From contig NZ_JARKMX010000001.1 of NCBI RefSeq assembly GCF_029360705.1, positions 744,001-808,000 of the forward strand: a stretch of DNA of 64,000 nt. The letters run 5' to 3'. Source of the DNA: Paraflavitalea pollutisoli. GTDB lineage: Bacteria; Bacteroidota; Bacteroidia; Chitinophagales; Chitinophagaceae. Under the pieces are notes generated by a model that was not told where the DNA came from, did no database searches, and saw nothing but the letters and a program-made list of their open reading frames with translations. A program made the position numbers and the translations under genes. Shown piece after piece: positions 16,399-24,658 of the stretch (position 1 is the first letter of the stretch; the number at the start of each line of letters is the position of its first letter).

Positions 16399-17130
16399 CT
16401 ATTCTTCTTCTACTTCCGTTTTGTTGAGGCCGAGTTTGTCGATGGCGATGGCGGCAGCGATCTGACTGGCGTCTTTCTTATTGTAGGCCTTGCCTTCTGC
16501 CAGCAGGGCGCCGTCTACCACTGCTCCGATGGTGAAGAGGCGGCGGCCACCTTCGATGCGCTCGTCGAGGGTTTCGAACTCGAGGTTTTTGCCGTTCTTG
16601 TTGGCCCAGCCATACAGTTTGTTCTTGTGATTGATCTCGAGGGCTTCAAGGTCTTCCATGTACAGGTGGGGAATGATGATGCATTCCAGCACCCATTTCT
16701 TGGTCTTTACAAATCCTTTATCGAGATAGATGGCTCCTACTACGGCTTCGAGGGTGTTGCCGAAGATCTGGCTCATCTTGAGTGAATTGTCGAACTTGTT
16801 GTAGAAGGTGATCTTTTTCAAGCCCATCTTGATGGCGATCTCGTTGAGCTTGTTGCGATTTACCATTTTACTACGCATTTCCGTGAGGAAACCTTCTTCT
16901 TTGTAAGGGTATTTCTTAAAAAGGAAGTCGGCTACGATGCCACTGAGGATGGCATCACCGAGGTATTCGAGTCGCTCGTTGTTTTCGTCTGCCGTGTCGC
17001 GTACCGAGCGATGCGTAAGGGCGGCCTGGTACAAAGCAGACTTGCCCGGCGTAAAACCCAGTACATTACGGAGATTTTTTTTGAAAGCAAGATTGCTTTC
17101 CTTGCCTATAAATCGGTCCAGGATTCCCAC
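16399..17130 (-). CDS. rnc: ribonuclease III
   Basis: A 243-aa double-strand-specific endoribonuclease that processes rRNA precursors and structured mRNAs. The catalytic domain has the signature NERLEYLGDAIL, with a downstream acidic site in FGNTLEAVVGAIYLDKG. The C-terminal ~70 residues are the dsRNA-binding domain (GGRRLFTIGAVVDG ... GKAYNKKDASQIAAAIAIDKLG). The start is GTG. It is the third gene after acpP and fabF, 122 bases behind fabF, the conserved acpP-fabF-rnc order. It is convergent with the sugar dehydrogenase-like gene. Confidence 0.95.
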   Translation of the reverse strand: MGILDRFIGKESNLAFKKNLRNVLGFTPGKSALYQAALTHRSVRDTADENNERLEYLGDAILSGIVADFLFKKYPYKEEGFLTEMRSKMVNRNKLNEIAIKMGLKKITFYNKFDNSLKMSQIFGNTLEAVVGAIYLDKGFVKTKKWVLECIIIPHLYMEDLEALEINHKNKLYGWANKNGKNLEFETLDERIEGGRRLFTIGAVVDGALLAEGKAYNKKDASQIAAAIAIDKLGLNKTEVEEE

Positions 17131-17252
17131 AATAGTTAAGCTACATTTTTTTCATTAAGCCAAAAATTCAATACCGGGATAGGGCCTATGGTTTGGTACT
17201 AAGATACCAAACAACGAACAAGGTTAGTGAAAAATTATGCAGCTAGCTGTTA

Positions 17253-18500
17253 TTAGTACTTCTTTACGATGACACAGGCGTTGTGACCGCCGAAGCCAAA
17301 CGTGTTACTGAGGGCAGCCCGCACAATTCTTTTCTGGGGTTTTTCAAAGGTAAAATTAAGGCGTGGATCCAGCTCTGGATCGTCTGTGAAGTGGTTGATC
17401 GTAGGAGGAACTATATCATGTTGAACAGCCATGATACAGGCAATGGCTTCTACCACACCGGCGGCCCCGAGGCAGTGACCGGTCATGGATTTGGTGGAGC
17501 TGATGTTTACATTGTAGGCATGTTCTCCAAAAACGTCGACGATGGCTTTCACTTCGGCTACGTCACCGAGCGGGGTGGAGGTGCCGTGTGTGTTGATATA
17601 ATCGATGTCTTCGGGCTTCATTCCGGCATCGTCCAGGGCGCTGAGCATGACATTTTTGGCGCCGAGTCCTTCCGGGTGAGGGGCTGTAACGTGATGCGCA
17701 TCGGCTGTAGCACCGGCACCGGCGATCTCGCAATAGATCTTGGCGCCGCGGGCCAGGGCATGCTCCAGTTCTTCCAGCATGATACCACCTGCTGCTTCTC
17801 CCATGATAAAGCCGTCGCGGTCCTTGTCGTAAGGGCGGCTGGCAGTTTTGGGATCGTCGTTGCGCTCGCTCATCGCTTTCATGGCGTTGAAACCACCTAC
17901 ACCCGCTTCGCTGATCACAGCTTCCGAACCACCGGCGAGGATGATATCGGCTTTACCGAGGCGAATGAGGTTGAAGGCTTCCATGATAGCATTGGTAGAA
18001 GACGCACAGGCACTCACCACCGCAAAGTTGGGTCCGCGGAAACCGTGCCGCATAGAGATATGACCGGCTGCGATGTCGAGGATCATCTTGGGGATGAAGA
18101 AAGGATTGAAACGGGGTGTTCCATCTCCTTTGGCAAAGTTGATCACTTCTTCCTGGAAAGTAATAAGGCCGCCGATACCACTGGCATACACCACGCCGAT
18201 ACGATCGGGATTCATGGTCTCTTTGTTGATGCCGGAGTCGGCTACGGCCTGATCGCTGGAGGCGATGGCGATCTGTGTAAAGCGGTCAAGCTTCCGGGCT
18301 TCCTTCTTATCGAGGTATTGTAAAGGATCAAAGCCCTTTAACTCACACGCGAAACGCGTTTTGAATTTCGATGCATCAAATAAAGTAATAAAATCTGCAC
18401 CGGAAACGCCATTGAGGAGGCCGTTCCAATATGCTTCTAAGCTATTTCCAATGGGAGTTAAAGCACCAATACCAGTTACAACAACGCGTTTTAATTGCAT
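17253..18500 (-). CDS. fabF: beta-ketoacyl-ACP synthase II
   Basis: A 415-aa condensing enzyme of fatty-acid elongation, joining malonyl-ACP to acyl-ACP. The Cys-His-His triad is visible: Cys165 in VSACASSTNA, His in NTHGTSTPLGD and His in KSMTGHCLGAAG. The C-terminus SNTFGFGGHNA is typical. I chose ATG 18500 (MQLKRVVVTG), since the open frame upstream begins with TTG inside a hairpin. It is co-directional with acpP, 104 bases downstream of it, separated by inverted repeats that may trim readthrough from the more abundant acpP message. Confidence 0.96.
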   Translation of the reverse strand: MQLKRVVVTGIGALTPIGNSLEAYWNGLLNGVSGADFITLFDASKFKTRFACELKGFDPLQYLDKKEARKLDRFTQIAIASSDQAVADSGINKETMNPDRIGVVYASGIGGLITFQEEVINFAKGDGTPRFNPFFIPKMILDIAAGHISMRHGFRGPNFAVVSACASSTNAIMEAFNLIRLGKADIILAGGSEAVISEAGVGGFNAMKAMSERNDDPKTASRPYDKDRDGFIMGEAAGGIMLEELEHALARGAKIYCEIAGAGATADAHHVTAPHPEGLGAKNVMLSALDDAGMKPEDIDYINTHGTSTPLGDVAEVKAIVDVFGEHAYNVNISSTKSMTGHCLGAAGVVEAIACIMAVQHDIVPPTINHFTDDPELDPRLNFTFEKPQKRIVRAALSNTFGFGGHNACVIVKKY

Positions 18501-18531
18501 AGGATTCTTGTCCGGAAGTTTTTTAAGTAAC

Positions 18532-18602
18532 AAATCCGCCTTCGGGCGTTACATAGCTATCGAAGGGCGGATTTAATTTATTACACCTGAACGATCGTTC
18601 AG
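18532..18602 (-). promoter_or_regulatory. hairpin and palindrome between acpP and fabF
   Basis: CTGAACGATCGTTCAG (18587-18602) is a perfect 16-bp palindrome two bases past the acpP stop. AAATCCGCCTTCG (18532-18544) pairs with CGAAGGGCGGATTT (18561-18574) apart from one bulged base. There is no strong T-run on the minus strand, so partial attenuation or 3'-end stabilisation of the acpP message fits better than full termination. Confidence 0.5.
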
Positions 18603-18603
18603 A

Positions 18604-18840
18604 TTACTTTGCATGCTCTTCTAAATAAGCAACAGCTTGACCTACAGTAGTGATGGTCTCAGCTTGCTCATCAGGAATTGAAATGTTGAATTCTTTTTCA
18701 AATTCCATGATCAGTTCTACGGTGTCCAAAGAGTCGGCACCCAAATCATTGGTGAAAGAAGCCTCATTGGTAACTTCTGCTTCTTCTACACCTAGTTTGT
18801 CAACTATGATCTTTTTTACTCTGGTTGCAATGTCTGACAT
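18604..18840 (-). CDS. acpP: acyl carrier protein
   Basis: A 78-aa acidic carrier protein of fatty-acid synthesis. The 4'-phosphopantetheine attachment site is Ser37 in [16 protein letters not shown]. Length and the sequence INxD-like C-terminal half ([24 protein letters not shown]) are standard. It has a promoter-like site just upstream and leads fabF and rnc. Confidence 0.97.
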   Translation of the reverse strand: MSDIATRVKKIIVDKLGVEEAEVTNEASFTNDLGADSLDTVELIMEFEKEFNISIPDEQAETITTVGQAVAYLEEHAK

Positions 18841-18864
18841 TTTTGTAAAGTTTAGTTACGGCTG

Positions 18865-18893
18865 CAAAAATATAGATTTTGGCATAATGACAA
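18865..18893 (-). promoter_or_regulatory. acpP promoter
   Basis: Minus-strand TATTTTTG (-7 box, 18865-18872) with TTG (18891-18893) 18 bases upstream, the Bacteroidota sigma-70-type arrangement. It predicts a leader of about 20 bases. Nothing else is visible in the 343 bases between acpP and the acetyltransferase. Confidence 0.6.
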
Positions 18894-19183
18894 TAGATCG
18901 CTGGTTTTTAATTATGGCGCAGATATTTTTTAGTTTCAATGTTTTGTAGTACTATCCGCCCCCGTATTCCGTCAAAATCAATGCCCGGGGGCATCACCGG
19001 CGATGGGTTGGCAGCTGTCCTTATTTATATATGGTCGCTGGGGAAGCCGGAACTGGCCGTCAATAATGGCATTTGTGGAAGATTGACCGGCCTGTTATTG
19101 GTTTAAATTGTAATATATGGGCCAGCTGGTAAAGGGTAAATCCTTATATTGCAGATGTCGACACACCTCTCAAAATTGGTTGC

Positions 19184-19612
19184 ATGGCACTCAAAATCAT
19201 TGACCACGGTACCAAAGAATACCAGCAAATGGTGCAGTTGCGGACTGATATTCTCCGCAAACCACTCGGCCTTCATTTCTCTCCCGAAGAATTGGAAAAA
19301 GAAAAACTGGAAATACTGATAGGGGCATTCGAAGAAGAGAAAATGCTGGGATGTTGTATGCTGATCACCCTCGATCCGGCTACCGTACGGCTGCGGCAAA
19401 TGGCCGTGCTGAACAATGTGCAGGGGAAAGGCATTGGCCGGGCGCTCATGCAGTTTGCCGAAAACATTGCCCGCGACCGTGGTTTCCGGAAAATCACCAT
19501 GCATGCCCGGCAGTCGGCCGTCGGTTTTTATGAAAAACTGGGCTATGCCGTTAGTGGTGAGGAGTTTGAAGAAGTTTCCATTCCCCACTTTATTATGGAG
19601 AAATCGTTGTAG
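19184..19612 (+). CDS. GNAT-family N-acetyltransferase
   Basis: A 142-aa acetyl-CoA-dependent acyltransferase. The acetyl-CoA-binding motif is QGKGIGRALMQFAENIARDRG, preceded by VRLRQMAVLNNV and followed by MHARQSAVGFYEKLGYAVSG, which closes the fold. Such enzymes acetylate small amines or protein N-termini; the substrate is not predictable. It runs convergently into rsmA with only 13 bases between the stops. No signal peptide. Confidence 0.88.
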   Translation: MALKIIDHGTKEYQQMVQLRTDILRKPLGLHFSPEELEKEKLEILIGAFEEEKMLGCCMLITLDPATVRLRQMAVLNNVQGKGIGRALMQFAENIARDRGFRKITMHARQSAVGFYEKLGYAVSGEEFEEVSIPHFIMEKSL

Positions 19613-19625
19613 GGTAGGCTACCCA

Positions 19626-20381
19626 CTATGACCCCATTCTAAAGCTCAGCGCCGCGAAATCCTGCACCGACAATTGTTCGGCTCTCTTATTAAAGATATC
19701 TTCCTGTAATACTTCAGCCGAAAACATTGATTTTACCCCATTCCGTAACGTCTTGCGACGTTGCTGGAAAGCTGTTTTGACCAGCGCAAAAAATGCTTTC
19801 TGGCTTTTCATCGGTACCGGCTCGGCCAGGGGCACCATCCGGATCACCGCACTTTTTACTTTGGGAGGCGGGTTAAAAGCCTCTTCGCTCACCTCAAACA
19901 GGTACTCCACACTGAAAAAAGCCTGCATCAATACGCTAGTCACACCATATACCTTCGATCCTTCTTTTGACGCTACCCGCTGGGCCACCTCTTTCTGAAA
20001 CATACCGGTCATCGATTCCAGCTGATCTTTCCAGTCCAGCATTTTGAACAGGATCTGGGAGGAGATGTTGTAGGGGAAATTCCCCACGACGGTAAATGGT
20101 CCTTCAAAAGGAGCGTCGATGTCGAGTATGCTTTGGTGAATGATCTTTCCATCCAGTACCGGGTAGGTTTTCTTGAGCCAGGTCACTTTTTCATCATCCA
20201 GTTCCACGCACTGCAAGTCGACACCCGGCAGGTCGATCAGGTATTTGGTCAGGGCTCCTCCACCTGGTCCTACTTCCAGCAACTGTTTGAACGGATGTTT
20301 CTGCAGTTCTTCCACAATGCGGCGGCTGATGTTCTCATCTTTCAAAAAGTGCTGACCCAGTGATTTTTTGAGCGTGTACAT
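19626..20381 (-). CDS. rsmA: 16S rRNA dimethyladenosine transferase (KsgA)
   Basis: A 251-aa SAM-dependent methyltransferase that dimethylates two adjacent adenosines near the 3' end of 16S rRNA during 30S maturation. Motif I is LEVGPGGGALTKYL, and the catalytic motif IV is VGNFPYNISSQILFKML. FNPPPKVKSAVIRMVPL is the usual family segment. The N-terminus KKSLGQHFLKDENI is diagnostic. A -7 box lies only four bases before the start, suggesting a leaderless or nearly leaderless message. Confidence 0.96.
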   Translation of the reverse strand: MYTLKKSLGQHFLKDENISRRIVEELQKHPFKQLLEVGPGGGALTKYLIDLPGVDLQCVELDDEKVTWLKKTYPVLDGKIIHQSILDIDAPFEGPFTVVGNFPYNISSQILFKMLDWKDQLESMTGMFQKEVAQRVASKEGSKVYGVTSVLMQAFFSVEYLFEVSEEAFNPPPKVKSAVIRMVPLAEPVPMKSQKAFFALVKTAFQQRRKTLRNGVKSMFSAEVLQEDIFNKRAEQLSVQDFAALSFRMGS

Positions 20382-20385
20382 AGGG

Positions 20386-20393
20386 CAAAGGTA
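20386..20393 (-). promoter_or_regulatory. -7 box of rsmA
   Basis: TACCTTTG on the minus strand, an exact TAnnTTTG match, ending four bases before the rsmA ATG. No TTG is found at the usual distance upstream. Confidence 0.45.
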
Positions 20394-20497
20394 CGGCGGC
20401 GGACCGAGTAATGTGGCCGGCTGGCAAAAGCTGGCCCGCTAAAGCAAGTGCTAAAGGCGTAATTATTCGTACTTTAGCCATCCAGAATCTTGAAAAT

Positions 20498-21598
20498 ATG
20501 AATGCACCGCAACAAAAACCGATTATTGGGATCACTGTTGGTGACCTTAACGGCATTGGTACCGAGCTGATCATCAAAACCTTTTCCGACCATCGCATCC
20601 TTGAAATTTGCACCCCCGTCATTTTCGCTTCCAATAAAGTGATCAACTTTTACCGTAAAGGGTTGGCTGATCTCAATTTCAACTACCAGAGTCTGAAAGA
20701 CCTGACACGCATTACGCCCAAGCAGGTCAATATCGTCAATTGCTGGGAAGAAGAGGTGGGCATTACGCCCGGGCAGTTGTCTGAAACGGGTGGGAAATAT
20801 GCGATCAAGTCGCTTACCATGGCGGTTCAGGCCCTGAAGGAAGGTAAGATCCAGGGGCTGGTAACTGCTCCCATTCACAAAAAGAACACCCAGTCGGCCG
20901 AATTTGATTTCACCGGGCATACCCCTTACCTGAAAAGCTTTTACAACGTACAGGATGTACTGATGCTGATGGTGGCCGAGAACTTCCGGGTAGGGTTGGT
21001 GACCGAACATGTACCCCTGCGCGAAGCTGCCCAGCATATCACCCGCGAAAGGATCCTGTCCAAACTCTATATTCTCAACCAATCGCTGATCAAAGACTTT
21101 GGCATCGAAAAACCCAAGATCGCGGTACTGGGCCTCAACCCCCATGCCGGCGACGAAGGGCTGATCGGCAGTGAGGAAAACGATATCATTAAACCAGCCA
21201 TCAAGGACGCCAAACACAAGATGCTGGTGACAGGACCATTCAGCGCCGATGCGTTCTTTGCCCGCCACCATTATACGAAGTTCGACGCCGTACTGGCCAT
21301 GTACCACGACCAGGGGCTGATCCCTTTCAAATCACTGGCGCTGGGCGATGGCGTTAATTATACGGCGGGTCTGCCGGGTATCCGCACCTCTCCCGATCAT
21401 GGTACCGCGTTCGATATTGCCGGTAAGAACAAAGCCGACCACAGCTCGTTTATGGCAGCCATCTTCGAGTGTATCGATATCATCAACCGCCGTGCGGGTT
21501 ATATTGAATACCGCCGTAATCCGCTGAAGAAGATGACCTCGGTGATCCTTGCGAATGCGGTGGATGAGGCGATCGAAATGGAAGAAACTGACGAATAA
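20498..21598 (+). CDS. pdxA: 4-hydroxythreonine-4-phosphate dehydrogenase
   Basis: A 366-aa enzyme of the DXP-dependent pyridoxal-phosphate pathway, oxidising 4-phosphohydroxy-L-threonine with NAD. The family segments are PIIGITVGDLNGIGTELI, DFTGHTPYLKSF (metal His), MYHDQGLIPFK (metal His), YTAGLPGIRTSPDHGTAFDIAG (metal His) and ALNPHAGDEG-like GLNPHAGDEGLIG. I start at ATG 20498 (MNAPQQKP); the open frame further upstream begins in the intergenic region. A TACTTTAG box lies at 20470-20477. It is divergent from rsmA. Confidence 0.95.
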   Translation: MNAPQQKPIIGITVGDLNGIGTELIIKTFSDHRILEICTPVIFASNKVINFYRKGLADLNFNYQSLKDLTRITPKQVNIVNCWEEEVGITPGQLSETGGKYAIKSLTMAVQALKEGKIQGLVTAPIHKKNTQSAEFDFTGHTPYLKSFYNVQDVLMLMVAENFRVGLVTEHVPLREAAQHITRERILSKLYILNQSLIKDFGIEKPKIAVLGLNPHAGDEGLIGSEENDIIKPAIKDAKHKMLVTGPFSADAFFARHHYTKFDAVLAMYHDQGLIPFKSLALGDGVNYTAGLPGIRTSPDHGTAFDIAGKNKADHSSFMAAIFECIDIINRRAGYIEYRRNPLKKMTSVILANAVDEAIEMEETDE

Positions 21599-21622
21599 TT
21601 TTCATTCGTTGTTGTATACAAC

Positions 21623-21660
21623 AAGAGCCCGTATCGGATACTGATACGGGCTCTTTTGTT
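21623..21660 (+). terminator. pdxA terminator
   Basis: Perfect 13-bp stem AAGAGCCCGTATC/GATACGGGCTCTT with a 7-nt loop, then TTGTT. A 12-bp palindrome GTTGTATACAAC (21611-21622) directly precedes it. Confidence 0.85.
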
Positions 21661-21748
21661 ATTCAGTTACGGCGTGCAGGCCGGTAAGGCAACCTGCACA
21701 GGGCATGGATGCCTTGCAGGATAGACCGGTCAATGCGGACCGCCTATG

Positions 21749-22456
21749 TTATTGCTTGAACTGGCTGTCGGCTACGCCTTTGTTGACGGTGTAGCTGGCA
21801 TAGGTGATGATCAATTGTCCTTTCTGCTCTTTGTCAGACGCGGCGGGGGCGGCTGGTTTTTCGCCGGTATCATAGTCGAAGGCAAGGCCTTTGGGCAATT
21901 TGTATTCGCGGGTGCTGAAGCTGAATACCACTTTATCGGGAAGCCCCCAATTGATGTACTGGCCATAGGTCATTTCCATTTCGTAGGTACCATTGCTGCG
22001 GGTGGTCATGACAGCCTTGCGGGTCACCGATTGTTTTTCATCGATGTACAGGGTGGCTACCACGATATCACTGTTCTCGTCGAGGGGCAGTAGTTTGACG
22101 ATGCTAACGGCCACCCCACCAGCGGTGCCTTTACCGGCCGGTACGGCGGTGTAATTGCTGGAGGCAAAGAGGCCGCCCAGGTTCACATTGCCGCCGCCCT
22201 TGGGAACGATGGCGATGCCGTCTTCTTTTTTAATGCGAAACTTATCGGGATTCTTGTAATAGATCACCACTTTCGACTCGGGGATCTTCATAAACGATAC
22301 ATCTACTTTCATGGTGCCACTGGCCTGGTAGTCTTTTACGGTGGCCAGTTTGTCTTTTACCTTTTTTACGAGGGCGTCAGCTTCCTGGGCCTGGCCGGCG
22401 ACAGCCATACAGGCACAAGTGGCTACAAGGAGGAGCGGCCGGAGTATTTTTTTCAT
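21749..22456 (-). CDS. LolA-like secreted protein
   Basis: A 235-aa protein with a signal peptide (MKKILRPLLLVATCACMAVAGQAQ). The body has a LolA/LolB-like half-barrel pattern: LVKKVKDKLATVKDYQASG, then strands in KVVIYYKNPDKFRIKKE and a TYEMEMTYGQYINWGLPDKVVFSFSTREYKLPKG segment. It is probably periplasmic and binds a lipid or lipoprotein. It is not clearly the orthologue of lolA, so no symbol is given. I chose ATG 22456, which gives a clean signal peptide. A -7 box TAACTTTG lies at 22499-22506 on the same strand. Confidence 0.62.
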   Translation of the reverse strand: MKKILRPLLLVATCACMAVAGQAQEADALVKKVKDKLATVKDYQASGTMKVDVSFMKIPESKVVIYYKNPDKFRIKKEDGIAIVPKGGGNVNLGGLFASSNYTAVPAGKGTAGGVAVSIVKLLPLDENSDIVVATLYIDEKQSVTRKAVMTTRSNGTYEMEMTYGQYINWGLPDKVVFSFSTREYKLPKGLAFDYDTGEKPAAPAASDKEQKGQLIITYASYTVNKGVADSQFKQ

Positions 22457-22498
22457 CGAGGGTGTACTTTGAAGCAAGGCATGAAGCCGTTGCCGGAG

Positions 22499-22506
22499 CA
22501 AAGTTA
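22499..22506 (-). promoter_or_regulatory. -7 box upstream of the LolA-like gene
   Basis: Minus-strand TAACTTTG, an exact TAnnTTTG match, 43 bases before the ATG at 22456. No well-spaced TTG was found. Confidence 0.4.
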
Positions 22507-22600
22507 AGGGATGCGCCTCCTTGCTGCCGCTCTTTGAAAGACTTTAACGAAACAGCAAAGAAATGCATCCCTTATGGTTTGTGCAGCCGGTTGGCCGGAT

Positions 22601-23530
22601 CTACAGGAAGCTGTCGGATTCGCGATAAGCCTTGATCAGGGCTACTTCACCTTCCTTACCGGGCTTGGCATTACCGTGTTCCATGCCCAGGATGCCTTTC
22701 CAGCCTTTGGCATGTATATGTTTAAAGATGTTCTTATAGTTCATTTCACCGGTCGTTGGTTCTTTGCGGCCGGGGTTATCACCAATCTGGAGGTAACCGA
22801 TCTCGTCCCACGACTTATTGAGGTTATTGATAATGTCTCCTTCATTCCGTTGCATGTGGTACATATCGAACAGGAACTTACAGCTGGGGCTGCCTACCGA
22901 CTGGCAGATCATATAGGTTTGATCGGAGTGGCGGAGAAACAAGTCGGGATTGTCGCTGAGGGCTTCCAGTACCATAACCAGGCCATGTGGCTCGAGGATG
23001 GCGCTGCCTTTACGGAGAGCATTGATCACATTGGCGGTCTGGTATTCGAAGGAAAGACTTCTTTCGTAGTTACCGGGTACTACGGTCATCCATTTGGCGC
23101 CGCAACGTTTGGCTACTTCCACCGCTTCTTTGCAGTCTTTGATCATGCGGTCGATGTGTTCCTGCTTGCCGGTGGTGAGGGATGTTTTCCAGTGCCAGTT
23201 GTCGGAAGTGATCACAAACACTCCCATACGCATACCCAATGAGGCCAGGGTTTCGCCGATCTTTTTTTGTTGCTCCACCGGACGGCTCATCATGCCATTG
23301 TCTTCGATGGAGCGGAAACCCATGCTGTGGGCAAATTTGATCTGGTCGATGATGTCATTACCGGCGTGGTTTCTGAACATACCATCGTGAAAGGCATAGT
23401 CAAGGTTGAATGTTTTTTCAGCAGTCGTTAGGGTATCCGCCTGTTCGTTCGACTTACCCAAAGCTACCGTCGAGGTTGCGATGGAGGCGCCGGCGAACAA
23501 GGAATTACGCATAAATTGTCTACGTTTCAT
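22601..23530 (-). CDS. TIM-barrel sugar isomerase/epimerase family protein (hydroxypyruvate isomerase-like), Tat-type leader
   Basis: A 309-aa protein of the AP-endonuclease-2-like TIM-barrel family. Metal-ligand segments are visible: VMVLEALSDNP (Glu), FLFDMYHMQRNEGD (Asp, His), LQIGDNPGRKEP (Gln/Asp) and ILGMEHGNAK (Glu), consistent with hydroxypyruvate isomerase-like enzymes. The N-terminus MKRRQFMRNSLFAGASIATS resembles a twin-arginine leader, so export is likely. It is divergent from the SUMF1-like and Gfo/Idh genes, with a LacI-like operator between them. That supports a shared carbohydrate pathway. The substrate is unknown. Confidence 0.8.
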   Translation of the reverse strand: MKRRQFMRNSLFAGASIATSTVALGKSNEQADTLTTAEKTFNLDYAFHDGMFRNHAGNDIIDQIKFAHSMGFRSIEDNGMMSRPVEQQKKIGETLASLGMRMGVFVITSDNWHWKTSLTTGKQEHIDRMIKDCKEAVEVAKRCGAKWMTVVPGNYERSLSFEYQTANVINALRKGSAILEPHGLVMVLEALSDNPDLFLRHSDQTYMICQSVGSPSCKFLFDMYHMQRNEGDIINNLNKSWDEIGYLQIGDNPGRKEPTTGEMNYKNIFKHIHAKGWKGILGMEHGNAKPGKEGEVALIKAYRESDSFL

Positions 23531-23589
23531 GTTCTGAGTGTTTGGTTAAATGTATGACCTATTGGCTGTAGCGGAGAATTTATTTTTAA

Positions 23590-23603
23590 TGCAAACGTTT
23601 TCA
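23590..23603. promoter_or_regulatory. LacI-family-like operator in a divergent region
   Basis: TGCAAACGTTTTCA is palindromic except at one symmetric pair and is centred on AAACGTTT, the typical LacI-family core. It lies between divergent sugar-metabolism genes (starts at 23530 and 23677). Confidence 0.5.
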
Positions 23604-23676
23604 CATTGCGCTCCTGTAAGAGGACAGGGGTGTACGGTATTATTTTCTTATCTTTCGAGCATCTAAACATAATTGC

Positions 23677-24633
23677 GTGAAAAGACTGGCCCTATTCTTT
23701 TGCGGTGCTGCCACAGCGGGCATAGCAACGGCACAACAAAGTTCTACTTTCGAACCCTACGAGACGACGATCCAAGGCTCTTCGGTTTCTTTCAAGATGC
23801 AACCTATTCCGGAGGGACAGTTTCTGATGGGTAGCGGTGACAAGGAGCCCGGCAGGAGTGCCGATGAAGGCCCACAAAAAAATGTTAAGATATCTGCGTT
23901 CTGGATGGGCCGTTATGAAGTGACATATGATGAGTTCCTGTTATTCTTCAATGATGAGAATACCAGTCGCAATTCGGAGGTGGATGGTGTTACACGGCCT
24001 ACGCCGCAGTACATCGACCTCAGCTGGGGTATGGGTAAGGCAGGTGGATTTCCGGTCAACAGTATGTCGCAGCGCACGGCGCTGATGTATTGCCGCTGGC
24101 TGTATAAGAAAACAGGCGTGTTTTACCGTTTGCCCACGGAAGCGGAGTGGGAGTATGCCTGCCGCGCCGGTAGCAATACCGCTTATTATTATGGCAACGA
24201 TGCCAAGCAGTTGAAAGACTATGGCTGGCTGGCTGTCAACAGTAAGAACAAGTACCAGAAGGTAGGGCAGAAGAAGCCTAATGCCTGGGGACTGTATGAT
24301 ATGATCGGTAATGTGGCCGAATGGACGCTCGATCAGTACAACGACAAAGCGTTGGACAATCTGGCTGATGGGGCAACAGATCCTTCCTTATCGGAAGAAG
24401 ATGTATATCCGAAAGTGGTACGTGGCGGTGGCTACCTCGACAAGCCGGAAGCGGCACGTAGTGCAGCCCGTGGCAAATCCGACCCTTCCTGGAACAAACG
24501 TGATCCGCAGATACCTAAAAGTAAATGGTGGCTGACAGATGGCATGCAGGTGGGGTTCCGCCTGGTAAGGCCGGCAAAAGCACCTACTGCGGAAGAAGCA
24601 GAAGCATTTTATAAAAAACACCTTGGTAACTAG
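23677..24633 (+). CDS. formylglycine-generating-enzyme-like (SUMF1/GldK-type) secreted protein
   Basis: A 318-aa protein with a GTG start, a signal peptide (KRLALFFCGAATAGIATAQQ) and a full SUMF1-type fold: PIPEGQFLMGSGDKEPGRSADEGP, MGRYEVTYDEFLLFF, YRLPTEAEWEYACRAG, AWGLYDMIGNVAEWTLD, VVRGGGYLD and DGMQVGFRLVR. The catalytic cysteine pair of true formylglycine-generating enzymes near the C-terminus is absent, so it is probably a binding or structural homologue, as in gliding protein GldK relatives. It is followed 25 bases later by the Gfo/Idh oxidoreductase and probably co-transcribed. Confidence 0.82.
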   Translation: MKRLALFFCGAATAGIATAQQSSTFEPYETTIQGSSVSFKMQPIPEGQFLMGSGDKEPGRSADEGPQKNVKISAFWMGRYEVTYDEFLLFFNDENTSRNSEVDGVTRPTPQYIDLSWGMGKAGGFPVNSMSQRTALMYCRWLYKKTGVFYRLPTEAEWEYACRAGSNTAYYYGNDAKQLKDYGWLAVNSKNKYQKVGQKKPNAWGLYDMIGNVAEWTLDQYNDKALDNLADGATDPSLSEEDVYPKVVRGGGYLDKPEAARSAARGKSDPSWNKRDPQIPKSKWWLTDGMQVGFRLVRPAKAPTAEEAEAFYKKHLGN

Positions 24634-24658
24634 ATTGCTCCATCATAAAATAACAACC

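Noticed and set aside
17283-18323. 346-codon plus-strand frame opposite fabF
   Set aside because: FabF has its full catalytic triad on the minus strand; the antisense frame is an artefact.
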